Part shown: positions 52,701-63,829 of the stretch, one piece after another
How the letters are laid out: every line of letters begins with the position of its first letter
Numbering within the stretch: position 1 is the stretch's first letter
Assembly: GCA_005406025.1 (NCBI GenBank)
Contig: BGZK01000161.1
Location: 372,001 to 436,000 of the forward strand
Length of the DNA: 64,000 bases
Reading direction: 5' to 3'
Source of the DNA: Eumeta japonica
Taxonomy: Eukaryota; Arthropoda; Insecta; Lepidoptera; Psychidae
Made by a program: the position numbers and the translations under genes
The notes under the pieces: generated by a model
Databases searched by the model: none
Seen by the model: only the letters and a program-made list of their open reading frames with translations
What the model was told of the DNA's origin: nothing

Positions 52701-55700
52701 TATAGTATCAAAGTACTCGTCAAGACGAATCAAACGAGCCCAAACTCGATGGGGTTGCGTCGTTTAATTACGGAGTTCCTATGGCCATCTTCCAGCTCTA
52801 TCATCAGACGCTGATTACCATATGTATCAAAGTACTCGTCAAGACGAATCAAACGAGCCCAAACTCGATGGGGTTGCGTCGTTTAATTACGGAGTTTCTA
52901 TGGCCACCTTCCAGCTCCATCATCAGACCCTGGTTACCATATAGTATCAAAATACTCGTCAAGACGAATCAAACGAGCCCAAACTCGATGGGGTTGCGTC
53001 GTTTAATTACGAAGTTCCTATGGCCACCTTCTGGCTCCATCATCAGACGCTGATTACCATATAGTATCAAAGTACTCGTCAAGAGGAATCAAACGAGCCC
53101 AAACTCGATGGGGTTGCGTCGTTTAATTACGGAGTTCCTATGGCCAGCTCCATCATCAGGCGCTGATTACCATAGAGTATCAAAGTACTCGCCAACACAG
53201 TCAATAAAGTTCAGTTTAAATTTTAAAAATTAAGTAAATAATTTTTTATTTTCTTATATTAAATGTACATAAATTCTCTCATTATTTGAAATTCGAGTTA
53301 ATTTTGAGTCACACAATCTTAAAATTTCACTCTCATCATTTTTTCATAACGCGCCTAAAGAAGTATAACTTCAAAAAAATTTCTTATATACACTCATTTT
53401 ATTTGAAATTTAATCCGTTCAGAATATAAAAGAAAATAACACTTGTGAAATCTTCAAACTATTTGTGATATCAGAAGTGGTAGAGAATATATATAACAAG
53501 GGCTCAGAAAATAATAAGAAGCCTAATATAATTCTACATCTACAATAATAATACTACAAGTGTGATGTCATATGCAGTCAGATTTTTCCAACATCGGCCT
53601 TAGCAATAAGGACGAATTGCAGCTAATATAATTATATGGGTTAAATATGTTGCAATCTCTTCGTAACTTTTTAGATATCTTTTGCAATATTGATATTCGA
53701 TAAGAATCCATAATAATTTTTCAGGATATTCACTTTAATATTGCAATTCAATTTTATAGTTCACTTAATTTTAAAAAATTCTACAATATGATAAGTATAA
53801 ATAAAAGCAAACGATGCAGAGCATAGAGATTCACATCACTGGTGAACATGAAATTATTCTAACATATTTGATTATCATAAATTTTGTTAAAAAAAAGGTC
53901 TCTCAATAAAATATTCATACATTAATTATAGGATGTTCCTTGATAATTTTAAGATAAATAAAAGCTTATAATACAAACCTATCGTGCCAGGTACACTGAT
54001 ATGACCCTGCCCGATGTCCAAGTCCACGAATATAGGCCTTCTTCCCATTCTGACTGCATAATTTAGTAGTATTCTCACTAGAGTTGATTTGCCCACATCT
54101 CCAGGACCTACTACCATTGTTACTGGCCCTCGAGCACCCTCTTGTTCTGCTGCCACTCGTTGTTGTTCCAATGCAGCGTGAACGTTTAGGTATATTGTCT
54201 AAAACCATAAACTCTAGTAGTTCTACACGAAATTAAAATATCTTACATTTATATTTTATGTTTTAATAAACTTACACTAAAATTGAATTGCCTTCAATCA
54301 AATAGTTTATATTGTGCTAGCTATAAATCTAAAATGTAATCAATGTGCTAATAATGAGTTGGTGTGTTATAATTATTAAATGCTTTGAATTAATATTTCA
54401 TCATAAATGAAGGTTTTGAATGAATTTTTGAACAGGATGATTCAAGAGTTATCATCTTTCCATCTTCAAATGATAGCCACAAAATATTTTCCACTAATGG
54501 AGTGAAGGGGTGACCTAAGCGTGTCCTTCAGTGAAACCAATGAGTATCGGTTGTCATATAAGTTGTGCATAACTAAGTGATTTATACAATTTCTTTCAAT
54601 TATTTATTTGAAAAAAAAAACATAAATCTATTTGCTTTCAAAAAAAGTTAATATTGCTTATTCTGCAAGTTAATTTTCAAGGTAAATACTGTAGAGTACA
54701 ATGCACGAAATTTTGCTGCTCTGACTTGGCTGCGAATAATATATTGCACAGGCACCCATATTTCTATTCTGCCATCTTCATATTTTATGCCATTTCGACA
54801 TTGTTGTGATGACCTTCACAGTGGCAAAGTTTTGTGCATTGTACTCTACATTAAATGAACTCAATTATGTATTGAATCTCATTAATCTTTTTTTGGTATT
54901 GAGTTTATTTTTTTTCTATTCTTCTGTTTATTATTATTAAATATGGTGATCTTCGTTCTCTTTTAAAAAATTTTAAATTTTTATTCATAAAATAAAAAAT
55001 TAGCACTTAAAGAATTTTTATGTACTTACTCTACCTCAAAGTCCTTAATGGTGAATATGTTTCAATTCTTTGAGTCTATTACCAAAGTAGGAAATTCATA
55101 ACAAAATGACACATTTTAAGTTTTATATACTTAAATGTAAATAAAGTAATTTATATTTAATAACATCTTTACAATCGTAATTGTAAAATAATAATAAAAT
55201 TTGAGATTACTTAAAAACTGTTACTGCAATTAATAAATATTAAAACATTTTTTAGTAATTAATACAAATAAAACATACAATAACTAATTAAGTTGTAAGT
55301 TACCTAAGCATTCACCATAATAAATATATTAGGTGTTTGGGTGACACTTGCAGTAAAATTTAGGTCACTGCTAAATTAATTTCTTTAACAAAACACATTG
55401 ATTTTTACCATTGGCGTTTCCTTTGCTATGTAACTAACTTCAGTACGACCTCTTAGTTCTACTGTGCAACCATGCCATGTAAATACAGCTACTTTTGCAC
55501 CTGTGTGGAACTCATATGGTTTACCTTTCACAAGTTCTGTGCCAAACAATTCAGCATAACCACTTTTCACCTAAAATAAAATTTCACCATCAATTTGTAT
55601 TATATGAAAAATATTACAAATACTAAGCGTAAAAGTTAAATACAAATTAACTACATACTGTCTAAAGCTAAAAAAAATCAAACATTATCAATGAGAGTAC

Positions 55701-55793
55701 CTCTAATACAACTTTCTCATTTTTAGATTCGACTTCAAAACGTAATTCCGAATCCGGATCAAGTTTAAATTCTTGCAGTTGTACTTCAGTCAT
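46707..55793 (-). CDS. Clp1: Clp1 polynucleotide 5'-hydroxyl-kinase / pre-mRNA cleavage factor II subunit, 9 exons
   Basis: In known animals Clp1 phosphorylates RNA 5'-hydroxyl ends, works with the tRNA splicing endonuclease and belongs to cleavage factor II in mRNA 3'-end formation, in the nucleus (Drosophila name cbc). Exons in coding order: 55701-55793, 55409-55570, 53979-54198, 51271-51441, 49931-50019, 49348-49449, 49134-49265, 48273-48454, 46707-46818. All are in phase, giving 420 aa (animal orthologues about 423-425). Visible features are the N-terminal beta domain (1-85), the P-loop GPGDVGKST (116-124; the family usually has Thr at the third position), VDLDIGQG (143-150), [26 protein letters not shown] and the C-terminal LSPQPRPLP. 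Introns 3, 4 and 8 are swollen by repeats (120-bp array; LINE tail; LINE tail plus Tigger). The start is the ATG opening MTEVQLQEF, which aligns with the family. Confidence 0.96.
46925..47420 (+). pseudogene. Decayed non-LTR retrotransposon C-terminal region, Clp1 intron 8
   Basis: Read on the plus strand across several stops and frame shifts, the pieces are [41 protein letters not shown] and [19 protein letters not shown]. This is the post-RT tail of an insect LINE. It is older than the copy at 50705-51199 and from a different family. Orientation is opposite to Clp1. Confidence 0.75.
47625..48109. mobile_element. Degenerate Tigger/pogo-type element in Clp1 intron 8
   Basis: TA flanks at 47623-47624 and 48110-48111. 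The left end CAATGGAATCTCAACTAG and the reversed right end CAGTGGAATCGCAATAAC match with several changes. Internal words such as cctcgttaagtcgaaa and taactcgaa echo the Tigger end structure. No coding remnant is seen. It is more diverged than the copy in AARS2 intron 4. Confidence 0.7.
50309..50470. repeat. Possible hAT-type end, Clp1 intron 4
   Basis: CAGGTATGGGCAACCTATGA followed by gtgggccaaac resembles hAT ends of the 'CAGGGGTGGGCAACC...GGGCC' kind. The other end was not located. Confidence 0.3.
50705..51199 (-). pseudogene. Tail of a non-LTR retrotransposon reverse transcriptase (RTE-like), Clp1 intron 4
   Basis: An uninterrupted frame of 163 codons. It begins within the end of the reverse transcriptase region ([12 protein letters not shown]) and runs through the post-RT segment: [19 protein letters not shown], then [16 protein letters not shown] and a closing WKKMEEAF. 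This is the classic C-terminal region of insect endonuclease/RT polyproteins of the RTE or related clades. The palm motif and the endonuclease are missing, as expected for a 5'-truncated insertion. It lies in the same orientation as Clp1 and inside an intron. Confidence 0.85.
51934..52028. mobile_element. Fold-back MITE (~95 bp), Clp1 intron 3
   Basis: Two arms of about 38 bases pair as a hairpin: gcttgcctgcatcatgta at the left and, reversed from the right, gcttgcctacaacataca. A half copy (gcttgcctgcgacatgca) lies at 38303-38345 just past AARS2 exon 8. Confidence 0.65.
52373..53193. repeat. Seven-copy 120-bp tandem array in Clp1 intron 3
   Basis: Units start at 52373, 52493, 52613, 52732, 52851, 52971 and 53091. 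Each begins AAACGAGCCCAAACTCGATG and contains cgtttaattacggagttcc and gctgattaccatatagta. Copies differ by only a few bases, and the last is shortened. Inverted flanks GAAGTTATACTTCTTTGGC (52346-52364) and GCCTAAAGAAGTATAACTTC (53353-53372) bracket the array, suggesting it is the core of a mobile element. Confidence 0.95.
54690..54850. mobile_element. 161-bp MITE with ~27-bp inverted ends, Clp1 intron 2
   Basis: Left TGTAGAGTACAATGCACGAA and right, reversed, TGTAGAGTACAATGCACAAA; similarity continues for about 27 bases with few mismatches. No ORF. It lies between Clp1 exons 2 and 3. A fragment resembling its left half is at 18613-18650. Confidence 0.75.
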
Positions 55794-57376
55794 ATTTATC
55801 TAGTAAAAGGCTTTGTACAACTCTTCAAATTAAATAAGCAAAACTGAATATATGTACAAACAAAAGTATTAGCAAACCCAATTAACTACTACTCTACAAA
55901 ACCTCAAAGCACAGACTAGAAATGCCACCACAGCATGTTCACTCAAGATTCAAGTGTCATACTTCATACATCAGTGCTTGTTCATACGTTCGTAAATGCA
56001 GTGGTTTTTTTTTTAATAAAAATGCAGTAATTTTAAATAAAATGTGTGGTAACTTTATGCGAAAAGTGACAAAGTGTATGAAATAAAATAAATCACTACT
56101 AAGTTAGTAATTAAAATAACTCTTTTCAAAATAAAATTACTAAACCATATCAAATAAAGTAACTATTTCATCTGCACTTTCATTACAGATTCATTACAGT
56201 TATAAACATTTTTTGTGAGAATTGAAGGTTGACACGTCGTGGCAAATAGGAGTAGACTTCGAAGCTTCTGTTGAAATTTACGCAGGAGTCTATTAAGGCT
56301 TCCCTTCACCCTCAGTTGGACGCTATAAACCACACAATATATTCCTAATGTCATTTAACGTAAACGAGTTAAATAAAAACATTTCAGAATTAAAGAATGT
56401 TTGTAGGAGTACGGAATAGACGTACTATTAGTTCAAGGAACCTTTTTAAAGCAACACAGGATTAGGGCTTGTAAAATTGAAGGGTATGTACAATTACAAA
56501 CGGACAGAACGTACGCAAGAAAAAGGGGTATCGCACTGTATTAAAAGCGCACCTTTATACTGTTGCCCGATCAACATTTCACTTTTGATTAATATGGAAG
56601 CTACAGGTTGTAGACTCGCTATGACAGGCCATAGTACATTTGTCGTCGTGTCCGTCTAACTCTCGGCCACCAAACAGTTGCTTCGGAGCGGCCTCGAAGC
56701 CCTCTTCGCCTTAAGGCATGCCGTCATCCGTTTCCGTAGTTTCAAGTGTAAAAGGTAGGGTCGTCCCGTTAATATAGTGGAAACGAATTTGAACGACTCG
56801 AGGGCAAATAAGATTTCGAAATTATCGCGTCCCCTACGTTGACTTACTACCAGATACGATCCGCGTGGGTGTCCAGTGACATATGCCGAGATGATCCCTT
56901 AAGGAATCGCCGTAGGGGCATGTCATCGCAACCACCTCACCGTGTGCTGTCCGCCGCGCTCACGACTCACGCCATTTCTTCAAGGGGACTTTTTTAATTG
57001 GGTTTAGCCCCCACTACCCGTGTGCACGAGCGCGGGCTATGCGTTATCTTTTTTACCTTCTCCTCGTCGCAAATTATATAAATACATTTATGGATGATAA
57101 TGAACGTATATCGTTGATGTGGGTTTGTTGTTGGGTCTGTTGTTTATGGCACTCAATTGCGAAATATAATTCCGAAATTTTGTAATTTCAAATTAAGGCA
57201 ATTAGACTTTATGTCCTTCACGCTGGCCACCAGGCCAGCCGTATCAATGGCTAAGGGGCTGTTAAAAATTCTTGACTAGCACGGTTATAGCGTCCGGAAT
57301 CCAGAGCTTAATTTGTTTTTCTAAGTATAAATCGAGTGGCACAATTCAATTTAAGCCAAAAATTCAGTGGTGAATT
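55794..57376. other. Upstream of Clp1; GC-rich island of unknown origin
   Basis: 55794-56400 is ordinary AT-rich upstream DNA. 56640-57060 is markedly GC- and CpG-rich, with no sustained ORF on either strand. Its composition suggests a mobile-element fragment rather than a gene. Confidence 0.4.
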
Positions 57377-57840
57377 CTAACGATCGTAAGTCACTGTTTT
57401 CATTAAAAATGCCATCTGATAGATCGTAAAATGTAAGTCAATGTTTTCTTTCAAAAAACCATCTGTTAGATCGTAAAACGTTAATGTTGTCTTCAAAAGT
57501 GCCATCTAACGATCGCAAAACGTAAGTCAGTGTTTTCCTTAAAAGCACCACCTAACAATAGTAAAATGTAAGTGAGTGTTTTCTTCAAAAGCGCCATCTA
57601 ACGATCGTGTAATGCAAGTCAGTGTTTTTTCCGAAAGCTCCATCTGTTAGATCGTAAAATGTAAGTCAGTGTTGTCTTCAAAAGTACCATCTAACGATCG
57701 TAAAACGTAAGTCAGTGTTTTCTTTAAAAGCACCACCTAACGATCGTAAAATGTGAGTGTTTTCTTCAAAAGTGCTATCTGTTAAATCGTAAAATCAAGT
57801 CATTGTTTTATTTAAAAGCACCAGCGGTTAGCTGTTATCT
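57377..57840. repeat. Tandem array of ~47-bp units with a GATCGT core
   Basis: About ten diverged units, each reading roughly GATCGTAAAATGTAAGTCAG, then tgttttcttcaaaagtgcca, then tctaac. Two alternating junction types occur: taacGATCGt and ctgttaGATCGt. Unit length varies between about 40 and 48. It lies upstream of Clp1 and directly left of the pogo-type element. Confidence 0.9.
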
Positions 57841-57962
57841 TGCCGAATTTTGTTCAGACAGCGAAATAACTTGAAATGTTACTAACTAAAGACCTATTTC
57901 AAATATTACTATTTTTTTCTTTTAAGTTGAAAACTAGAATGTTTTCTGACACTTGACAGCTA

Positions 57963-58973
57963 GCGGTATATGTGTTTTAGTTACCACAAATCAATTGTCT
58001 CAGTATTCAATGATTTCGATATTGTTCCAGGAATAAATACTACGCAAGATGACGTAAATGGTGCATAAAATCAATCTTGTTTACAACTTTATTAAAAAAT
58101 TGTCAGATTATTTTTTTTCCAAGTAGTCGTATACCAACATGCGTACATCTAGTTTCATCAAAGGACTACCAAAATCAGCAGAAGCAATAATTACTCTTTA
58201 TAATTTTCATTCTTCTTCTTGACTTAGTTTTTAAAGGACTTTCTTAAAATGACAATTCTTTAATCTGTTTACAATCTTCCATCTAGGGATACCAAATTGT
58301 TTTTCAACGTCCCTTGCTGTAATTTTATGATTTGTCACTGATTCCACGGCTAGATCTAACATCTTAACAAAGTAGTTTTGTATGACCGAGCTCCTAATTT
58401 TCTCCGGTTTGTTGTTTTTGTCCTGGGCTTAGGTTTTGCCATTCTGTAATATAGCAATAAATGTATCATAATATAATATATCCACCTGCAGTATCTGTGT
58501 TTTTTTTTACGATACTTGTCCTAAAATATAAACAATCTTTCTGTCTTTTTGCTATTTTTTATTGGTATGTATGACAATAATATATTTTACTACATATAAG
58601 CAGATACTTATATAATTAATTGCTTTTATTGTAGAATGTATAGGTTTACAGTAATACTTTATTTTTTATTAACAAAATAAATTAATAATAAAGCCATCAA
58701 GTTTACATTTTGAGACAAGTAGACAAAAAGTGTGTGTGTGTGTCAGTTCTGACGCATGATATTTATATTAATTATACAATGAATTCATTAAAATACATAA
58801 CAAAACCACGAAAACATAAACAATGATAATTTTATATAATAAAGTTGTAAGCAAGATTGATTTTATTCACTATTTACGTCATTTTGCGTTGTATTTTTTC
58901 CAGGAACAATAACGACATCATTGAACACTGAGACAATTGGTTTGTGGTAACTAAAATATGATACATATACTGC
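57963..58973. mobile_element. Pogo-type element with long (~120 bp) terminal inverted repeats
   Basis: About 120 bases at the left (57963-58090) recur in inverted order at the right (58845-58973). They share words such as TTTAGTTACCACAAA and CAATTGTCTCAG. Ends are GCGGTATATG / CATATACTGC with TA on both sides (57961-57962, 58974-58975). The interior keeps a helix-turn-helix coding fragment, listed separately. This is an unusually long TIR for such a short element. Confidence 0.8.
58250..58442 (-). pseudogene. Remnant of pogo/Tigger N-terminal psq-type helix-turn-helix
   Basis: The frame opens at ATG 58442 with a basic start (MAKPKPRTKTTNRRK) and soon runs into a stop. One frame over it continues as VKMLDLAVESVTNHKITARD then VEKQFGIPRWKIVNRLK. 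This is the psq-type HTH pattern at the N-terminus of pogo-family transposases. A frame shift lies near 58365-58375. No catalytic domain follows. Confidence 0.65.
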
Positions 58974-59039
58974 TAAGGGACGCGCAAGATAAGTTGCGCA
59001 TGAATATGGAAACTATACACGTGTATAGTCTCCATACAC

Positions 59040-59480
59040 ACGTGACTGACCTGAACGTCCCAGTGAACACAATTATGTCATATTGAGGTCAGAATGACGT
59101 CAGCTACATCATGATTTACGTAAGATAAAAGTCATATATGAGTCATATATGAATCATAATTTCCCACTTTCTGACGTAAGATTTTTACGTAAGATAAATG
59201 ACGTTGATATGACCTCCAATTGACATCACTATGACTTAATTGACGTCAGATTGACATAACTCTGATGTCATAGAGAAGTAAAGTTGCTACCAAATGCTTA
59301 TGAAAATATGACGTCCAGCTGACGTATTTGTTACTTAGCTGACATCAAGGTGACATAAATTTGCCATAAAATAGTGATGTAAAATGTCGTTTGAATGCTT
59401 ACAGAATTTTGACGTACTGCAGATGTAATTATAATTTATTACCTGACATCTTGATGACATAACTTTGCTGTCATATTGTT
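59040..59480. repeat. TGACGT/TGACAT-rich tract left of the DUF4806-like gene
   Basis: Dense repetition of tgacgtca, tgacata, tacgtaag and gatgtca words, irregularly spaced (roughly every 15-25 bases) and on both strands. A similar tract starts near 63830 on the other side of the gene. Non-coding. Confidence 0.7.
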
Positions 59481-59771
59481 GATAAGTGCTTTTAAATAAT
59501 TAAAATAATGCGACTTTCACCTGACAAAGAATTATTCACATCATTAGGAAATTTACTTGCAACAAGAAGTTTATAAATATGAGTTAAAAATCAAACCTCA
59601 TTTTGATTCAAAATAAAATTTATTTATTCTTATTTTAGTCACAAATGCGCTTTTGATAATTAGGTTGAAAAAAAATAATATTTATTCTTTGAGTTTAAAT
59701 AAACATACGAAACTTGAATTAAAGAATAATATTGCAATCTCAGTAATTTTATGACCTCTAGATAAAATTCC

Positions 59772-60373
59772 AAAACTGAAAATGACAATTACAGATTTTA
59801 CTGCTATTATTATCAACTTCAAACATGAAAAATTGTATCAAAATTTTTGATAGCACTTAAAATAGTTATAAATAAATTTTATCACTGAAAATGACAATTA
59901 CAGATTTTGTGCTCTTAGTATCAATATCCACTATTAATTATTAAACATTTATATTGCTTTCAAAATTTTGTAATTGTCCATTTTCACTTTTTTAATACTT
60001 ATAATACTTTTATAAATAATTAGGTATTAGTCTTTTGTTTACAAATTATACTATATAAATCCAAAAGTAAAAATGACAATTACAGTTTCTAGTGCATTGA
60101 ATGCACTTTAGTAATAAAACTCTTAATAAAGTTGGCCATTGCTCTTTTTACTTTTGAATTGAGAATAGCACACATATCTCTAATTATTAATTAAGAGATT
60201 GTGCAAAGTCCAACTTAAAAATTATAATTATATCTTTTAATGTTTAATTTTTGTTTCAAAATAGTAATAAAAAATCCAAAAGTGAAAATGGCAATTACAG
60301 ATTCTAGTGCAGTCAATGCACTTAAACATTCACCATTATAACGATGTCTGTAATTGCCCATTCTCACTTTTAG
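59772..60373. repeat. Cluster of a ~25-bp motif in both orientations
   Basis: Core AAAAGTGAAAATGACAATTA plus cag. Forward copies lie near 59772, 59884, 60061 and 60274. Reverse copies lie near 59968-59992, 60131-60158 (weak) and 60345-60373. Two forward copies are followed by small palindromes of the form agtgca...tgcact. The cluster lies just downstream of the DUF4806-like gene. Confidence 0.8.
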
Positions 60374-60409
60374 ATATTAAGTCAGCACACATTTGACAAA
60401 TAATAAAAT

Positions 60410-63076
60410 TTAATTCCCAGCTGGTGGGCTATTTCGTTCAGTAGCATCAGCATTAGTTTGCAGATGCCATTTTTTCAACATTTGCTTCGGTTGGCTTCCC
60501 GCTCTTTGATTTCCAAGTCTGAACCAATTGGTACCAGCTTTACTAAATTCATTCTTATCAAATGATGGATATTTGTCAAAAACAATTTCTAAAAAAATAT
60601 TGTGTTAGTAATAGTAAATATTGAAAAGCAATAATTAATGCTTTGTAATTTAAATTTATCAAAAAATCATTCCTTACTTTCACAAATCGCCACTACTTTT
60701 AGATTATTTACTTTGTACTTGGTAATTTTTCCTTCCCAAGTATTATCCTTAGCAAAATTGTCAGTAAAAGTAAAGCTAACGCTCTTTCAGTAAAATCTTT
60801 CCATTGGATCCTCCAACTTGCTTGACTTTCCGAGTCTAGATGAAAATTTAATAGATGGTAATGTCATTAAAATGAAGTGATAGATAAATGAAAAAGGAGT
60901 TAATATATCAACAGAAATATGTCAATTTCCTGTACTTAGTTGAACATCACTTGAAAAAATATTTCAGAAATCTTTTGCTAAATGAACTGATCAAAATATT
61001 TTGATCAATTTTGTAAATCGAACTTTTCTAATTATTTTTCTATTAATACAAACAACTTTCTAGTATCTGGTAATTTTAGTACCATGAGATTTTGAAATAT
61101 TACAAAGTATATTGCACAAAACACTTATTAATGATCACGATATAAATTAATACTAACAGAGTTAGAATTGCAGAAATATCTATTTTGACTATAAAATAAA
61201 TACTTAAAATTTTGTTGATCAATTCTTTCAATTCCTCGCTTAATCTTTCAATTAAAAGATGTATTTTTTTCTTAAAATTCATACAATTAGATTATTGTCT
61301 TGCAGCAGTCAGTACTTTTATTGATTTAAGTAATTTAATAATGTAATAAAAACAATAAATATTTTAAATGAGTTTTTCTCAAATGCTTGACTTCAAATAA
61401 ATTTAATTTTGTTCAAGTTTAAAAATAAGTGCACATGTGCTGCAAAACAATGTGAAATATAAATAGTGCTGCAAATGTATGAAAATATTCTAAACGTCAA
61501 GATTACAATTTTTTACTTCATCAAATAAAATTATCACTTACAAATTCATTTTCAAATGCAGTTGATGTCGCCAACTTTTCTTCAAAAGCAATCACTGCAT
61601 CTCTGGTATTAAGTTTCAAATATGTATCCACTTCTTCAGAAATAGCAGAATTTACTCTTGAATTACCATTATTAGAAACGCTTCTTTGCTTTAAATCCGT
61701 AACATCTACCACTAACTTTCTCAACAAACGAAGACAGCAATCTAATTTTTCTGAAATCATAAAATAATTATACCGTTAACATTTCATATAATAAAACAGT
61801 TTCACTAATTTAATTATTATTCATTCACTTTCAATAATATCATAAATATTTAAGCAATCATATTACTTTCAACAGTATTCCAATTGCGATTGTTCTCTGT
61901 AATACTGTCATCATTCTGACTTCCTGCAGCTGTTTCCCCTGATGTGTCTTTATTAAAGTTATTATCATTAAGAAGAGCTCTGGCTCGAGCTAAAGTTTCG
62001 TTAACAGAATCATCCGAGCTATCAGCTTCACTGAGACCTTCTCTTGACTCCACCGAATCAGAGCCTTGACATTTATTTTTTTTATGTGTGTCGTGTCTTG
62101 TTGAATTGCGAGGAAAACTTGGCAGTGCAGGAACTAAAAAATACAACTGAAATTTCGTTTATAACAAATTTTCGTGCAAGTTATTATGTACAACATTTTT
62201 AGTTGAAAAATATCTTGCTATTGTAATATTGATTGCCAATAATTTTACAAATGTCATCTCATTTTATCAATTTGTTAAATTAAAAGTAAAAATATCATTT
62301 TAAGTAAAAATACTACGTATTGAATAGATTAATTTATACCTTGATCACCTTCAACGAGTCATCATCAGATCTCGAGATGATATTTGGTTTCTTCTTGAGA
62401 TTCAAAGCACGGCGAACAGGAGAGCTTATTTTTCTACTTCTATATCCTCGCCCAACCATTTCTGCTGTCGATGAGTATTGAGAATCGTCTGCTGCTTTTC
62501 TTGCTGATTCTAGGGTCTCTACAATTATTATAAATAATATATAGATATATTTGTTTCAAGCTTATTTCAAATTTGATTAATTAATGATTAATAATCTATA
62601 GACATCTTTAAAATAAGCTAATTAAAAGAATATGATTTTAAAAACTAGAGTATTTTTCAAGCAAAGCATTTTCGAGATTATAAGAAATTTTAAGAAATCA
62701 ATTTAATTTAAATATGTTATTTTTAATATTAATAAATAGATTACAAGGTTTAATAATTAACAGGAAGGTTAGTAGAAATCTGACGTGTTTTGTCAGTGGA
62801 AAATAAAAACAAATATGCATGTAAATATCTGATAATTCGAGTATCATTAAAATATTTATAATTACCACAAAATCTTATCACGTTAACTGCGCGAATAGGC
62901 CAATCTTTAGAGGGTCAACTCGATTTTTATTTTCTGGGTGAAATTCTTTTCTTTCCGCCCTGGCCACCGACATGAAGTTTTATCTTTGACAGCAAAGCTG
63001 TCATACAACAGCCAGTTTGAAGGGATTTCAGAGTATAGTTCAGATTCTATAAATTGAACTACAGCATAATCTTTCA
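60410..63076 (-). pseudogene. DUF4806-like gene of unknown function, disrupted by two +1 frame shifts
   Basis: Exons in coding order: 62866-63076, 62340-62518, 61867-62146, 61542-61750, 60678-60835, 60410-60588. Every junction is in phase except inside exons 1 and 5, each of which is one base too long. In exon 1 the frame after KIKIELT hits a stop while KDWPIRAVNVIRFC continues one base over (near 62908-62920). In exon 5 GGSNGKILLKER meets TAG while SVSFTFTDNFAKDNTWEGK continues in the next frame (near 60779-60795). The N-terminal YAVVQFIESE...PSNWL...CRWPGR and the C-terminal LKLNTRDAVIAFEEKL...NTWEGK patterns resemble insect DUF4806 proteins, recalled from memory. The middle is Ser/Asp-rich. 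The first coding exon is not found: exon 1 opens with the last two bases of a codon. Either this is a recently broken gene or mobile-element ORF, or the two extra bases (in an AAA and a CCC run) are assembly errors. No function is claimed. Confidence 0.6.
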
Positions 63077-63559
63077 CTGTTTTTTACCCCTAAAAAATAA
63101 AATGAATTAATATTTTTTAAACATCAAAATTTTAGGTTAGTTTTTTTATTATTGTAATTGTTATTGATAATCGTTATGTATCAGTATAAATATACTTACG
63201 TTTTACTCATCTTTCAAGTATTTTCTTTTAAAATTAATTAGTTTTCGATTCCAAATATTTTTCATATAACGGTTTGCAAATAAATAATAAGCCACGAGGT
63301 ATACCGCCACTTGAATTGTTTATAAACGTGAGACCCACGCCGTGTGGATATATTAAATTTGAATTGGCATATCTTTATTGTAGGTGGAATTTATTTAATT
63401 ATTAGCAAAATTCTTAAAATTTTATGTCTGTTGGTTAAGATAATTGACACATTGAAAAATAATAAAAGAAAACTTATTAGTATTGCAAGTATAATAAGCA
63501 GAAATTTAATATAAGATTTAGGTTATATATATATATATATGTTAATAAAATAAAATAAT

Positions 63560-63601
63560 TTTTTGAGTTCCTTATAATATATATTATAAGGAACTCAAAA
63601 A
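63560..63601. repeat. Perfect 42-base palindrome
   Basis: The arm tttttgagttccttata reads identically on both strands, with centre TATAATATATATTATA and no mismatch. It lies about 480 bases upstream of the first DUF4806-like exon found. Confidence 0.85.
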
Positions 63602-63829
63602 TCAACATTTAAAACAGTTACAACAGATCTTGTAAAATCAAAATGTTTATATTTTCATCTGTAAATAGTGATCATTTTGTTACTGTACCATTATTACAAT
63701 ACAATAATTAATTTTGAATTAGTTTGTACCTTTTTATAATAACCCTGATCTTTTAAAGCTAAAAACATGTTCCATGTGTGAATTAAAGATGATTTGCGGT
63801 AAAGTAAAATTCAGACATCAAAGTCGAAA

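Noticed and set aside
52373..53193. Possible CRISPR-like array
   Set aside because: Units are directly adjacent without unique spacers, and the DNA is eukaryotic and intronic. It is a plain tandem repeat.
61521..61760. Separate small gene starting MISEKLD
   Set aside because: The ATG lies in the intron just before a TTTCAG acceptor. The sequence is an internal exon (61542-61750) of the DUF4806-like gene.
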